A stretch of 64,000 nucleotides of DNA from Hydractinia symbiolongicarpus (GCF_029227915.1 NC_079881.1:6820001-6884000), one strand, 5' to 3'; numbered from the stretch's first letter, positions 21,112 through 33,194 are shown. The notes: generated from the letters alone by a model not told the origin. Program-made: numbers and translations.

Positions 21112-21381
21112 AGGATATCATTGAAACCTCCGATTGTGTAATTATGTGCAGAGAAGATTACTGAAAATTTGTAGGAAAGAAGTTACAAATAGCTTCCTCG
21201 TGGGCAATGCATACAGACAAATCGGAGTGTAATGTTGATTTGTAAAAATGTAAAGTAACATTTTTAAAACGAATCCATAAAGCAACTCTGTTAAGAATTC
21301 ATTTCGAGAATCGTCATTTCAGAGATAGTAAATGCTTCACCGAATCTTATGACACTTACCAATTATGTGTGATTGTTAGTT

Positions 21382-21453
21382 GGGCCTGTCCGGGAGTTGA
21401 ACCCGGGACCTCTCTCACCCTAAGCGAGAATCATGCCACTAGACCAACAGGCC
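21382..21453 (-). tRNA. tRNA-Pro(AGG), class A, one anticodon-stem mismatch
   Basis: C40A. It is a 677-bp tandem duplicate of 20705-20776. Confidence 0.7.
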
Positions 21454-21716
21454 ATAGGAATCGTCTAAAATATTTAGGGAACAATTGTGCAAGGTCTTAC
21501 GTGAAATATCCATCACATAGAACACAAAAAATGCTGTTTTTTTTTCAAAACATTCATAATATGAATGTTGGATATTATTTTTGAATTGTCAAGACAACCA
21601 TACAATCCAAGCTACGAAAAAGCTCAACCAAAATATTTTTCAGCAATTGTCAGTTGATTGGTTATTAGCCTTTACAGTAGAATATAGCCTTATGCACAAA
21701 TTTTCGATAAGCAATT

Positions 21717-21788
21717 GGACCTGTGCGGGATGTTAACCTGCGACATCTCGCACCTGAAGCGAGAATCATACTAATAGGCCAACAGGCC
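21717..21788 (-). pseudogene. tRNA-Pro-derived D site, anticodon CAG
   Basis: T-loop form e. 677-bp duplicate of 21040-21111. Confidence 0.85.
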
Positions 21789-22058
21789 AGGATATCATTG
21801 AAACCTCCGATTGTGTAATTATGTGCAGAGAAGATTACTGAAAATTTGTAGGAAAGAAGTTACAAATAGCTTCCTCGTGGGCAATGCATACAGACAAATC
21901 GGAGTGTAATGTTGATTTGTAAAAATGTAAAGTAACATTTTTAAAACGAATCCATAAAGCAACTCTGTTAAGAATTCATTTCGAGAATCGTCATTCCAGA
22001 GATAGTAAATGCTTCACCGAATCTTATGACACTTACCAATTATTTGTGATTTTTAGTT

Positions 22059-22130
22059 GGGCCTGTCCGGGAGTTGAACACGGGACCTCTCGCACCCTAA
22101 GCGAGAATCATACCACTAGACCAACAGGCC
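22059..22130 (-). tRNA. tRNA-Pro(AGG), class A, one T-stem mismatch
   Basis: Canonical except G52 to T. Confidence 0.72.
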
Positions 22131-22395
22131 ATACGAATCATCTAAAATATTTAGGGAACAACTTGTTTAAAGTCTTACGTGAAATATCCATCACAAAGAA
22201 CACAAAAAATGTTGTTTTTTCTTCAAAACATTCATAACATGAATGTTGGATATTATTTCTTGAATTGTCAAGTCAACCATACAATCCAAGCCACGAAAAA
22301 GCTCAACCAAAATATTTTTTAGCAATTGTCAGTTGATTGGTTATTACCCTTTACAATAGAATATAGTCTAAGGCACAAATTTGCGATAATCAATT

Positions 22396-22467
22396 GGGCC
22401 TGTGCGGGAGTTTAACCTGCGACATCTCGCACCAGAAGCGAGAATCATACTAATAGACCAACAGGCC
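22396..22467 (-). pseudogene. tRNA-Pro-derived D site, anticodon CTG
   Basis: T-loop form a. Confidence 0.85.
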
Positions 22468-22737
22468 AGGATATCATTGAAACCTCTTGTTGTGTCATTA
22501 TATGGAGGGAGGATTACTGAATATTTTTAGGAAAGAGGTTACAAATAGCTTCCTCGTGGGCAATGCATACAGACAAATCGAAGTGTAATGTTGATTTGTA
22601 AAAATGTAAAGTAACATTTTTGAAACGAATCCATAAAGCAACTCTGTCAAGAATTCATTTCGAGAATCGTCATTTCAGAGATAGTAAATGCTTCACCGAA
22701 TCTTATGACACTTACCAATTATGTGTGATATTTTGTT

Positions 22738-22809
22738 GGGCCTGTCCGGGAGTTGAATCCGGGACCTCTGGCAACCTAATCGACAATCATGTCACTATAC
22801 CAACAGGCC
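22738..22809 (-). pseudogene. tRNA-Pro-like, class C/A mosaic, anticodon AGG
   Basis: Class C anticodon and D arms with an intact class A acceptor and a class A 3' flank. G37 is T. Confidence 0.75.
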
Positions 22810-23074
22810 ATAGGAATCGTCTAAAATATTTAGGGAACAACTTGTTCAAAGTCTTACGTGAAATATCCATCACACAAAACACAAAAAATGTTGCTTTTTC
22901 TTCAAAACATTCATAACATGAGTGTTGGATATTATTTCTTGAATTGACAAGACAACCATACAATCGAAGCCACGAAAAAGCTCAACAAAAATATTTTTCA
23001 GCAATTGTCAGTTGATTGGTTATTACCCTTTACAGTAGAACATAGTCTTATGCACAAATTTGCGATAAGCAATT

Positions 23075-23146
23075 GGGCCTGTGCGGGAGTTTTACCTGCG
23101 ACATCTCGCAACAGAAGGGAGAATCATATTAATAGACCAACAGGCC
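23075..23146 (-). pseudogene. tRNA-Pro-derived D site, anticodon CTG
   Basis: T-loop form b. The anticodon stem is broken (plus strand AAGGGAG) and G37 is changed. Confidence 0.85.
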
Positions 23147-23404
23147 AGGATATCATTGAAACCTCCGATTGTGTAATTATGTGCAGAGAAGATTACTAAA
23201 AAATTTGTAGGAAAGAGGTTACAAATAGCTTCCTGGTGGGAAATGCATATAGACAAATCGCAGTGTAAAGTTGATTTGTAAAATTGTAAAGTAACATTTT
23301 TGAAACGAATCCATAAAACAACTCTGTCAAGAATCATCATTCCAGAGATAGTAAATGCTTCACCGAAGCTTATGACACTTACCAATTATGTGTGATTGTT
23401 AGTT

Positions 23405-23476
23405 GGGCCTGTCCGGGAGTTGAACCCGGGACCTCTCGCACCCTAAGCGAGAATCATGCCACTAGACCAACAGGCC
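23405..23476 (-). tRNA. tRNA-Pro(AGG), canonical (C20)
   Basis: Equal to the reference outside base 20. Confidence 0.95.
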
Positions 23477-23740
23477 ATAGGAATCGTCTAAAATATTTAG
23501 GGAAAATTGTGCAAGGTCTTACGTGAAATATCCATCACACAGAACACAAAAAATGTTGTTTTTTCTTCAAAACATTCATAACATGAATGTTGGATATTGT
23601 TCCATGAATTGTCAAGTCAACCATACAATCCAAGCCACGAAAAATCTCAACCAAAATATTTTTTAGCAATTGTCAGTTGATTGGTTATTACCCTTTACAG
23701 TAGAATAAAGTCTTATGCACAAATTGTGCGATAAGCAATT

Positions 23741-23812
23741 GGGCCTGCGCGGGAGTTTATCCTGCGACATCTCGCACAAGAAGCGAGAATCATACTAATA
23801 GACCAACAGGCC
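23741..23812 (-). pseudogene. tRNA-Pro-derived D site, anticodon CTT
   Basis: T-loop form d. Confidence 0.85.
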
Positions 23813-24069
23813 AGGATATCATTGAAACCTCCGATTGTGTCATTACGTGCAGAGATGATTACTGAATATTTGTAAGAATTAGGTTACAAATAGCTTCCTC
23901 GTGGGCAATGCATACAGACAAATCGGAGTGTAAAGTTGATTTTTAAAATTGTAAAGTAACATTTTTCAAACAAATCCATAAAACAACTCTGTCAAGAATC
24001 ATCATTCCAGAGATAGTAAATGCTTCACCGAAGCTTATGACACTTACCAATTATGTGTGATTGTTAGTT

Positions 24070-24141
24070 GGGCCTGTCCGGGAGTTGAACCCGGGACCTT
24101 TCGCACCCTAAGCGAGAATCATGGCACTAGACCAACAGGCC
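24070..24141 (-). tRNA. tRNA-Pro(AGG), class A, G19 and G43 changed
   Basis: G19 to C and G43 to A (27.43 mismatch). Probably impaired. Confidence 0.55.
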
Positions 24142-24405
24142 ATAGGAATCGTCTAAAATATTTAGGGAACAATTGTGCGAGGTCTTACGTGAAATATCCA
24201 TCACATAGAACACAAAAAATGCTGTTTTTTTTTCAAAACATTCATAATTTGAATGTTGGATATTATTTCTTGAATTGTCAAGACAACCATACAATCCAAG
24301 GCACGAAAAATCTCAACCAAAATATTTTTCAGCAATTGTCAGTTCATTGGTTATTACCCTTTACAGTAGAATATAGCCTTATGCACAAATTTGCGATAAG
24401 CAATT

Positions 24406-24477
24406 GGGCCTGTGCGGGAGTTTAACCTGCGACATCTCGCACCTGAAGCTAGAATCATACTATTAGGCCAACAGGCC
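24406..24477 (-). pseudogene. tRNA-Pro-derived D site, anticodon CAG
   Basis: T-loop form a. Duplicate of 19715-19786. Confidence 0.85.
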
Positions 24478-24734
24478 AGGATATCATTGCAACCTCCGAT
24501 TGTGTAATTATGTGCAGAGAAGATTACTGAAAATTTGTAGGAAAGAGGTTACAAATAGCTTCCTCGTGGGCAATGCATATAGACAAATCGGAGTGTAAAG
24601 TTGATTTGTAAAATTGTAAAGTAACATTTTTCAAACAAATCCATAAAACAACTCTGTCAAGAATCATTATTCCAGAGATAGTAAATGCTTCACCGAAGCT
24701 TATGACACTTACCAATTATGTGTGATTGTTAGTT

Positions 24735-24806
24735 GGGCCTGTCCGGGAGTTGAACCCGGGACCTCTCGCACCCTAAGCGAGAATCATGCCACTAGACCAA
24801 CAGGCC
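24735..24806 (-). tRNA. tRNA-Pro(AGG), canonical (C20)
   Basis: Duplicate of 20044-20115. Confidence 0.95.
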
Positions 24807-25066
24807 ATAGGAATCGTCTAAAATATTTAGGGAAAATTGTGCAAGGTCTTACGTGAAATATCCATCACCTAGAACACAAAAACTCTGTTTTTTTCAAAAC
24901 ATTCATAATATGAATGTTGGATATTATTTCTTGAATTGTCAAGACAACCATACAATCCAAGCCACGAAAAAGCTCAACCAAAATATTTTTCAGCAATTGT
25001 CCGTTGATTGGTTATTACCCTTTACAGTAAAATATAACCTTATGCACAAATTTGCGATAAGCAATT

Positions 25067-25138
25067 GGGCCTGTGCGGGAGTTTAGCCTGCGACATCTCG
25101 CACCAGAAGCGAGAATCATACTAATAGGCCAACAGGCC
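25067..25138 (-). pseudogene. tRNA-Pro-derived D site, anticodon CTG
   Basis: T-loop form c. Duplicate of 20376-20447. Confidence 0.85.
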
Positions 25139-25395
25139 AGGATATCATTGAAACCTCCGATTGTGTCATTATATGGAGGGAGGATTACTGAATATTTGTA
25201 GGAAAGAGGTTACAAATAGCTTCCTCGTGGGCAATGCATACAGACAAATCGGAGTGTAATGTTGATTTGTAAAAATGTAAAGTAACATTTTTCAAACAAA
25301 TCCATAAAACAACTCTGTCAAGAATCATCATTCCAGAGATAGTAAATGCTTCACCGAAGCTTATGACACTTACCAATTATGTGTGATTGTTAGTT

Positions 25396-25467
25396 GGGCC
25401 TGTCCGGGAGTTGAACCCGGGACCTCTCTCACCCTAAGCGAGAATCATGCCACTAGACCAACAGGCC
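25396..25467 (-). tRNA. tRNA-Pro(AGG), class A, one anticodon-stem mismatch
   Basis: C40A. Duplicate of 20705-20776. Confidence 0.7.
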
Positions 25468-25730
25468 ATAGGAATCGTCTAAAATATTTAGGGAACAATT
25501 GTGCAAGGTCTTACGTGAAATATCCATCACATAGAACACAAAAAATGCTGTTTTTTTTTCAAAACATTCATAATATGAATGTTGGATATTATTTTTGAAT
25601 TGTCAAGACAACCATACAATCCAAGCTACGAAAAAGCTCAACCAAAATATTTTTCAGCAATTGTCAGTTGATTGGTTATTAGCCTTTACAGTAGAATATA
25701 GCCTTATGCACAAATTTTCGATAAGCAATT

Positions 25731-25802
25731 GGACCTGTGCGGGATGTTAACCTGCGACATCTCGCACCTGAAGCGAGAATCATACTAATAGGCCAACAGG
25801 CC
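25731..25802 (-). pseudogene. tRNA-Pro-derived D site, anticodon CAG
   Basis: T-loop form e. Confidence 0.85.
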
Positions 25803-26072
25803 AGGATATCATTGAAACCTCCGATTGTGTAATTATGTGCAGAGAAGATTACTGAAAATTTGTAGGAAAGAAGTTACAAATAGCTTCCTCGTGGGCAATG
25901 CATACAGACAAATCGGAGTGTAATGTTGATTTGTAAAAATGTAAAGTAACATTTTTAAAACGAATCCATAAAGCAACTCTGTTAAGAATTCATTTCGAGA
26001 ATCGTCATTCCAGAGATAGTAAATGCTTCACCGAATCTTATGACACTTACCAATTATTTGTAATTTTTAGTT

Positions 26073-26144
26073 GGGCCTGTCCGGGAGTTGAACACGGGAC
26101 CTCTCGCACCCTAAGAGAGAATCATACCACTAGACCAACAGGCC
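26073..26144 (-). tRNA. tRNA-Pro(AGG), class A, two stem mismatches
   Basis: G52T in the T stem and G30T in the anticodon stem (30.40 mismatch). Confidence 0.58.
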
Positions 26145-26409
26145 ATACGAATCATCTAAAATATTTAGGGAACAACTTGTTTAAAGTCTTACGTGAAATA
26201 TCCATCACACAGAACACAAAAAATGTTGTTTTTTCTTCAAAACATTCATAACATGAATGTTGGATATTATTTCTTGAATTGTCAAGTCAACCATACAATC
26301 CAAGCCACGAAAAAGCTCAACCAAAATATTTTTTAGCAATTGTCAGTTGATTGGTTATTACCCTTTACAATAGAATATAGTCTAAGGCACAAATTTGCGA
26401 TAATCAATT

Positions 26410-26481
26410 GGGCCTGTGCGGGAGTTTAACCTGCGACATCTCGCACCAGAAGCGAGAACCATACTAATAGACCAACAGGCC
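26410..26481 (-). pseudogene. tRNA-Pro-derived D site, anticodon CTG
   Basis: T-loop form a. Confidence 0.85.
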
Positions 26482-26751
26482 AGGATATCATTGAAACCTC
26501 TTGTTGTGTCATTATATGGAGGGAGGATTACTGAATATTTTTAGGAAAGAGGTTACAAATAGCTTCCTCGTGGGCAATGCATACAGACAAATCGAAGTGT
26601 AATGTTGATTTGTAAAAATGTAAAGTAACATTTTTGAAACGAATCCATAAAGCAACTCTGTCAAGAATTCATTTCGAGAATCGTCATTTCAGAGATAGTA
26701 AATGCTTCACCGAATCTTATGACACTTACCAATTATGTGTGATTGTTAGTT

Positions 26752-26823
26752 GGGCCTGTCCGGGAGTTGAACCCGGGACCTCTCTCACCCTAAGCGAGAA
26801 TCATGCCAGTAGACCAACAGGCC
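26752..26823 (-). tRNA. tRNA-Pro(AGG), class A, two changes
   Basis: C40A (30.40 mismatch) and G15 to C in the A box. Confidence 0.58.
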
Positions 26824-27085
26824 ATAGGAATCGTCTAAAATATTCAGGGAACAATTGTGCAAGGTCTTACGTGAAATATCCATCACATAGAACACAAAAA
26901 ATGCTGTTTTTTTTCAAAACATTCATAATATGAATGTTGGATATTATTTTTGAATTGTCAAGACAACCATACAATCCAAGCTACGAAAAAGCTCAACCAA
27001 AATATTTTTCAGCAATTGTCAGTTGATTGGTTATTAGCCTTTACAGTAGAATATAGCCTTATGCACAAATTTTCGATAAGCAATT

Positions 27086-27157
27086 GGACCTGTGCGGGAT
27101 GTTAACCTGCGACATCTCGCACCTGAAGCGAGAATCATACTAATAGGCCAACAGGCC
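27086..27157 (-). pseudogene. tRNA-Pro-derived D site, anticodon CAG
   Basis: T-loop form e. Acceptor variant GGACCTGT on the plus strand. Confidence 0.85.
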
Positions 27158-27427
27158 AGGATATCATTGAAACCTCCGATTGTGTAATTATGTGCAGAGA
27201 AGATTACTGAAAATTTGTAGGAAAGAAGTTACAAATAGCTTCCTCGTGGGCAATGCATACAGACAAATCGGAGTGTAATGTTGATTTGTAAAAATGTAAA
27301 GTAACATTTTTAAAACGAATCCATAAAGCAACTCTGTTAAGAATTCATTTCGAGAATCGTCATTCCAGAGATAGTAAATGCTTCACCGAATCTTATGACA
27401 CTTACCAATTATTTGTGATTTTTAGTT

Positions 27428-27499
27428 GGGCCTGTCCGGGAGTTGAACACGGGACCTCTCGCACCCTAAGCGAGAATCATACCACTAGACCAACAGGCC
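27428..27499 (-). tRNA. tRNA-Pro(AGG), class A, one T-stem mismatch
   Basis: G52T. Duplicate of 22059-22130. Confidence 0.72.
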
Positions 27500-27764
27500 A
27501 TACGAATCATCTAAAATATTTAGGGAACAACTTGTTTAAAGTCTTACGTGAAATATCCATCACAAAGAACACAAAAAATGATGTTTTTTCTTCAAAACAT
27601 TCATAACATGAATGTTGGATATTATTTCTTGAATTGTCAAGTCAACCATACAATCCAAGCCACGAAAAAGCTCAACCAAAATATTTTTTAGCAATTGTCA
27701 GTTGATTGGTTATTACCCTTTACAATAGAATATAGTCTAAGGCACAAATTTGCGATAATCAATT

Positions 27765-27836
27765 GGGCCTGTGCGGGAGTTTAACCTGCGACATCTCGCA
27801 CCAGAAGCGAGAATCATACTAATAGACCAACAGGCC
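27765..27836 (-). pseudogene. tRNA-Pro-derived D site, anticodon CTG
   Basis: T-loop form a. Confidence 0.85.
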
Positions 27837-28106
27837 AGGATATCATTGAAACCTCTTGTTGTGTCATTATATGGAGGGAGGATTACTGAATATTTTTAGG
27901 AAAGAGGTTACAAATAGCTTCCTCGTGGGCAATGCATACAGACAAATCGAAGTGTAATGTTGATTTGTAAAAATGTAAAGTAACATTTTTGAAACGAATC
28001 CATAAAGCAACTCTGTCAAGAATTCATTTCGAGAATCGTCATTTCAGAGATAGTAAATGCTTCACCGAATCTTATGACACTTACCAATTATGTGTGATAT
28101 TTTGTT

Positions 28107-28178
28107 GGGCCTGTCCGGGAGTTGAATCCGGGACCTCTGGCAACCTAATCGACAATCATGTCACTATACCAACAGGCC
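28107..28178 (-). pseudogene. tRNA-Pro-like, class C/A mosaic, anticodon AGG
   Basis: Duplicate of 22738-22809, G37T included. Confidence 0.75.
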
Positions 28179-28443
28179 ATAGGAATCGTCTAAAATATTT
28201 AGGGAACAACTTGTTCAAAGTCTTACGTGAAATATCCATCACACAGAACACAAAAAATGTTGCTTTTTCTTCAAAACATTCATAACATGAGTGTTGGATA
28301 TTATTTCTTGAATTGACAAGACAACCATACAATCGAAGCCACGAAAAAGCTCAACAAAAATATTTTTCAGCAATTGTCAGTTGATTGGTTATTACCCTTT
28401 ACAGTAGAACATAGTCTTATGCACAAATTTGCGATAAGCAATT

Positions 28444-28515
28444 GGGCCTGTGCGGGAGTTTTACCTGCGACATCTCGCAACAGAAGCGAGAATCATATTA
28501 ATAGACCAACAGGCC
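28444..28515 (-). pseudogene. tRNA-Pro-derived D site, anticodon CTG
   Basis: T-loop form b. G37 changed but the anticodon stem is intact, unlike the copy at 23075-23146. Confidence 0.85.
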
Positions 28516-28773
28516 AGGATATCATTGAAACCTCCGATTGTGTAATTATGTGCAGAGAAGATTACTAAAAAATTTGTAGGAAAGAGGTTACAAATAGCTT
28601 CCTGGTGGGAAATGCATATAGACAAATCGCAGTGTAAAGTTGATTTGTAAAATTGTAAAGTAACATTTTTGAAACGAATCCATAAAACAACTCTGTCAAG
28701 AATCATCATTCCAGAGATAGTAAATGCTTCACCGAAGCTTATGACACTTACCAATTATGTGTGATTGTTAGTT

Positions 28774-28845
28774 GGGCCTGTCCGGGAGTTGAACCCGGGA
28801 CCTCTCGCACCCTAAGCGAGAATCATGCCACTAGACCAACAGGCC
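28774..28845 (-). tRNA. tRNA-Pro(AGG), canonical (C20)
   Basis: Duplicate of 23405-23476. Confidence 0.95.
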
Positions 28846-29109
28846 ATAGGAATCGTCTAAAATATTTAGGGAAAATTGTGCAAGGTCTTACGTGAAATAT
28901 CCATCACACAGAACACAAAAAATGTTGTTTTTTCTTCAAAACATTCATAACATGAATGTTGGATATTGTTCCATGAATTGTCAAGTCAACCATACAATCC
29001 AAGCCACGAAAAATCTCAACCAAAATATTTTTTAGCAATTGTCAGTTGATTGGTTATTACCCTTTACAGTAGAATAAAGTCTTATGCACAAATTGTGCGA
29101 TAAGCAATT

Positions 29110-29181
29110 GGGCCTGCGCGGGAGTTTATCCTGCGACATCTCGCACAAGAAGCGAGAATCATACTAATAGACCAACAGGCC
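29110..29181 (-). pseudogene. tRNA-Pro-derived D site, anticodon CTT
   Basis: T-loop form d. Confidence 0.85.
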
Positions 29182-29438
29182 AGGATATCATTGAAACCTC
29201 CGATTGTGTCATTACGTGCAGAGATGATTACTGAATATTTGTAAGAATTAGGTTACAAATAGCTTCCTCGTGGGCAATGCATACAGACAAATCGGAGTGT
29301 AAAGTTGATTTTTAAAATTGTAAAGTAACATTTTTCAAACAAATCCATAAAACAACTCTGTCAAGAATCATCATTCCAGAGATAGTAAATGCTTCACCGA
29401 AGCTTATGACACTTACCAATTATGTGTGATTGTTAGTT

Positions 29439-29510
29439 GGGCCTGTCCGGGAGTTGAACCCGGGACCTTTCGCACCCTAAGCGAGAATCATGGCACTAGA
29501 CCAACAGGCC
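29439..29510 (-). tRNA. tRNA-Pro(AGG), class A, G19 and G43 changed
   Basis: Duplicate of 24070-24141. Confidence 0.55.
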
Positions 29511-29773
29511 ATAGGAATCGTCTAAAATATTTAGGGAACAATTGTGCGAGGTCTTACGTGAAATATCCATCACATAGAACACAAAAAATGCTGTTTTTTT
29601 TCAAAACATTCATAATTTGAATGTTGGATATTATTTCTTGAATTGTCAAGACAACCATACAATCCAAGGCACGAAAAATCTCAACCAAAATATTTTTCAG
29701 CAATTGTCCCTTGATTGGTTATTACCCTTTACAGCAAAATATAGCCTTATGCACAAATTTGCGATAAGCAATG

Positions 29774-29845
29774 GGGCCTGTGCGGGAGTTTAGCCTGCGA
29801 CATATCGCACCAGAAGCGAGAATCATACTAATAGGCCAACAGGCC
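29774..29845 (-). pseudogene. tRNA-Pro-derived D site, anticodon CTG
   Basis: T-loop form c. C27.U43 mismatch as in 15711-15782. Confidence 0.85.
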
Positions 29846-30102
29846 AGGATATCATTGAAACCTCAGATTGTGTCATTATATGGAGGGAGGATTACTGAAT
29901 ATTTGTAGGAAAGAGGTTACAAATAGCTTCCTCGTGGGCAATGCATACAGACAAATCGGAGTGTAATGTTGATTTGTAAAAATGTAAAGAAACATTTTTC
30001 AAACAAATCCATAAAACAACTCTGTCAAGAATCATCATTCCAGAGATAGTAAATGCTTCACCGAAGCTTATGACACTTACCAATTATGTGTGATTGTTAG
30101 TT

Positions 30103-30174
30103 GGGCCTGTCCGGGAGTTGAACCCGGGACCTCTCGCACCCTAAGCAAGAATCATGCCACTAGACCAACAGGCC
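30103..30174 (-). tRNA. tRNA-Pro(AGG), class A, U29-G41 wobble
   Basis: Canonical except C29 to T. Confidence 0.88.
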
Positions 30175-30438
30175 ATAGGAATCGTCTAAAATATTTAGGG
30201 AACAATTGTGCAAGGTCTTACGTGAAATATCCATCACATAGAACACAAAAAATGCTTTTTTTTTTTCAAAACATTCATAATATGAATGTTGGATATTATT
30301 TCTTGAATTGTCAAGACAACCATACAATCCAAGCTACGAAAAAGCTCAACCAAAATATTTTTCAGCAATTGTCAGTTGACTGGTTATTACTCTTTACAGT
30401 AGAATATAGCCTTATGCACAAATTTTCGATAAGCAATT

Positions 30439-30510
30439 GGGCCTGTGCGGGAGTTTAACCTGCGACATCTCGCACCTGAAGCGAGAATCATACTAATAGG
30501 CCAACAGGCC
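30439..30510 (-). pseudogene. tRNA-Pro-derived D site, anticodon CAG
   Basis: T-loop form a. Confidence 0.85.
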
Positions 30511-30776
30511 AGGATATCATTGAAACCTCCGATTGTGTAATTATGTGCAGAGAAGATTACTGAAAATTTGTAGGAAAGAAGTTACAAATAGCTTCCTCGT
30601 GGGCAATGCATACAGACAAATCGGAGTGTAATGTTGATTTGTAAAAATGTAAAGTAACATTTTTGAAACGAATCCATAAAGCAACTCTGTCAAGAATTCA
30701 TTTCGAGAATCGTCATTCCAGAGATAGTAAATGCTTCACCGAACCTTATGACACGAATTATGTGTGATTTGTAGTT

Positions 30777-30848
30777 GGGCCAGTCCGGGAGTTGAATGCG
30801 GGACCTCTGGCACCCCAATCGACAATCATGTCACTATACCAACAGGCC
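30777..30848 (-). pseudogene. tRNA-Pro-like, class C, anticodon GGG
   Basis: As 16714-16785 with one more T-stem change (plus strand GAATGCGGG). Confidence 0.75.
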
Positions 30849-31113
30849 ATAGGAATCGTCTAAAATAATTAGGGAACAACTTGTTCAAAGTCTTACGTGA
30901 AATATCCATCACACAGAACACAAAAAATGTTGCTTTTTCTTCAAAACATTTATAACATGAGTGTTGGATATTTTTTCTTGAATTGACAAGACAACCATAC
31001 AATCCAAGCCACGAAAAAGCTCAACAAAAATATTTTTCAGCAATTGTCAGTTGATTGGTTATTACCCTTTACAGTAGAACATAGTCTTATGCACAAATTT
31101 GCGATAAGCAATT

Positions 31114-31185
31114 GGGCCTGTGCGGGAGTTTTACCTGCGACATCTCGCACCAGAAGCGAGAATCATATTAATAGACCAACAGGCC
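31114..31185 (-). pseudogene. tRNA-Pro-derived D site, anticodon CTG
   Basis: T-loop form b. Confidence 0.85.
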
Positions 31186-31442
31186 AGGATATCATTGAAA
31201 CCTCCGATTGTGTAATTATGTGCAGAGAAGATTACTGAAAATTTGTAGGAAAGAGGTTACAAATAGCTTCCTGGTGGGAAATGCATATAGACAAATCGCA
31301 GTGTAAAGTTGATTTGTAAAATTGTAAAGTAACATTTTTGAAAGGAATCCATAAAACAACTCTGTCAAGAATCATCATTCCAGAGATAGTAAATGCTTCA
31401 CCGAAGCTTATGACACTTACCAATTATGTGTGATTGTTAGTT

Positions 31443-31514
31443 GGGCCTGTCCGGGAGTTGAATCCGGGACCTCTCGCACCATAAGCGAGAATCATGCCAC
31501 TAGAGCAACAGGCC
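31443..31514 (-). pseudogene. tRNA-Pro-like, class H, anticodon ATG
   Basis: As 17380-17451, but G53 is A rather than T. Confidence 0.7.
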
Positions 31515-31776
31515 ATAGGAATCGTCTAAAATATTTAGGGAAAATTGTGCAAGGTCTTACGTGAAATATCCATCACCTAGAACACAAAAAATTCTGTTTT
31601 TTTTCAAAACATTCATAATATGAATGTTGGATATTATTTCTTGAATTGTCAAGACAACCATACAATCCAAGGCACGAAAAAGCTCAACCAAAATATTTTT
31701 CAGCAATTGTCCGTTGATTGGTTATTACCCTTTACAGTAAAATATAGCCTTATGCACAAATTTGCGATAAGCAGTT

Positions 31777-31848
31777 GGGCCTGTGCGGGAGTTTAACCTG
31801 CGACATCTCGCACCAGAAGCGAGAATCATACTAAAAGACCAACAGGCC
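31777..31848 (-). pseudogene. tRNA-Pro-derived D site, anticodon CTG
   Basis: T-loop form a. D-loop variant CTAAAAG on the plus strand. Confidence 0.85.
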
Positions 31849-32118
31849 AGGATATCATTGAAACCTCCGATTGTGTCATTATATGGAGGGAGGATTACTG
31901 AATATTTGTAGGAAAGAGGTTACAAATAGCTTCCTCGTGGGCAATGCATACAGACAAATCGGAGTGTAATGTTGATTTGTAAAAATGTAAAGTAACATTT
32001 TTGAAACGAATCCATAAAGCAACTCTGTCAAGAATTCATTTCGAGAATCGTCATTCCAGAGATAGTAAATGCTTCACCGAATCTTATGACACTTACCAAT
32101 TATGTGTGATTTTTAGTT

Positions 32119-32190
32119 GGGCCTGTCCGGGAGTTAAACCCGGGACCTCTTGCACCCTAAGCGAGAATCATACCACTAGACCAACAGGCC
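32119..32190 (-). tRNA. tRNA-Pro(AGG), class A, C56 lost and stem mismatch
   Basis: C56T in the B box and G41A (29.41 mismatch). Likely inactive. Confidence 0.5.
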
Positions 32191-32456
32191 ATACGAATCA
32201 TCTAAAATATTTAGGGAACAACTTGTTTAAAGTCTTACGTGAAATATCTATCACACAGAACACAAAAAATGTTGTTTTTTCTTCAAAACATTCATAACAT
32301 GAATGTTGGATATTATTTCTTGAATTGTCAAGTCAACCATACAATCCAAGGCACGAAAAAGCTCAACCAAAATATTTTTCAGCAATTGTCCGTTGATTGG
32401 TTATTACCCTTTACAGTAGAATAAAGTCTTATGCACAAATTGTGCGATAAGCAATT

Positions 32457-32528
32457 GGGCCTGCGCGGGAGTTTATCCTGCGACATCTCGCACAAGAAGC
32501 GAGAATCATACTAATAGACCAACAGGCC
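32457..32528 (-). pseudogene. tRNA-Pro-derived D site, anticodon CTT
   Basis: T-loop form d. Confidence 0.85.
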
Positions 32529-32785
32529 AGGATATCATTGAAACCTCCGATTGTGTCATTACGTGCAGAGATGATTACTAAATATTTGTAAGAATTACGT
32601 TACAAATAGCTTCGTCGTGGGCAATGCATACAGACAAATCGGAGTGTAAAGTTGATTTTTAAAATTGTAAAGTAACATTTTTCAAACAAATCCATAAAAC
32701 AACTCTGTCAAGAATCATCATTCCAGAGATAGTAAATGCTTCACCGAAGCTTATGACACTTACCAATTATGTGTGATTGTTAGTT

Positions 32786-32857
32786 GGGCCAGTCCGGGAG
32801 TTGAATCCGGGACCTCTGGCACCCCAATCGACAATCATGTCACTATACCAACAGGCC
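32786..32857 (-). pseudogene. tRNA-Pro-like, class C, anticodon GGG, class A 3' flank
   Basis: The class C body is preceded on the left by the class A flank GATTGTTAG instead of GATTTGTAG, so a mosaic junction lies at the gene's 3' end. Confidence 0.75.
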
Positions 32858-33122
32858 ATAGGAATCGTCTAAAATATTTAGGGAACAACTTGTTCAAAGT
32901 CTTACGTGAAATATCCATCACACAGAACACAAAAAATGTTGCTTTTTCTTCAAAACATTTATAACATGAGTGTTGGATATTATTTCTTGAATTGACAAGA
33001 CAACCATACAATCCAAGCCACGAAAAAGCTCAACAAAAATATTTTTCAGCAATTGTCAGTTGATTGGTTATTACCCTTTACAGTAGAACATAGTCTTATG
33101 CACAAATTTGCGATAAGCAATT

Positions 33123-33194
33123 GGGCCTGTGCGGGAGTTTTACCTGCGACATCTCGCACCAGAAGCGAGAATCATATTAATAGACCAACAGGCC
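33123..33194 (-). pseudogene. tRNA-Pro-derived D site, anticodon CTG
   Basis: T-loop form b. Confidence 0.85.

Larger units (their letters stand above)
19620..21310. repeat. Duplicated block, +4,691 offset, copy 1 (approximate ends)
   Basis: Sites 19715, 20044, 20376, 20705 and 21040 recur at 24406, 24735, 25067, 25396 and 25731. The variant GTTCATTGG (19651, 24342) is shared. Confidence 0.78.
21300..24330. repeat. Duplicated block, +5,369 offset, copy 1 (approximate ends)
   Basis: Nine consecutive sites from 21382 to 24070 recur, in order and with the same private variants, from 26752 to 29439. Confidence 0.8.
24311..26001. repeat. Duplicated block, +4,691 offset, copy 2 (approximate ends)
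   Basis: Second copy of 19620-21310. Confidence 0.78.
26670..29699. repeat. Duplicated block, +5,369 offset, copy 2 (approximate ends)
   Basis: Second copy of 21300-24330. Confidence 0.8.
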
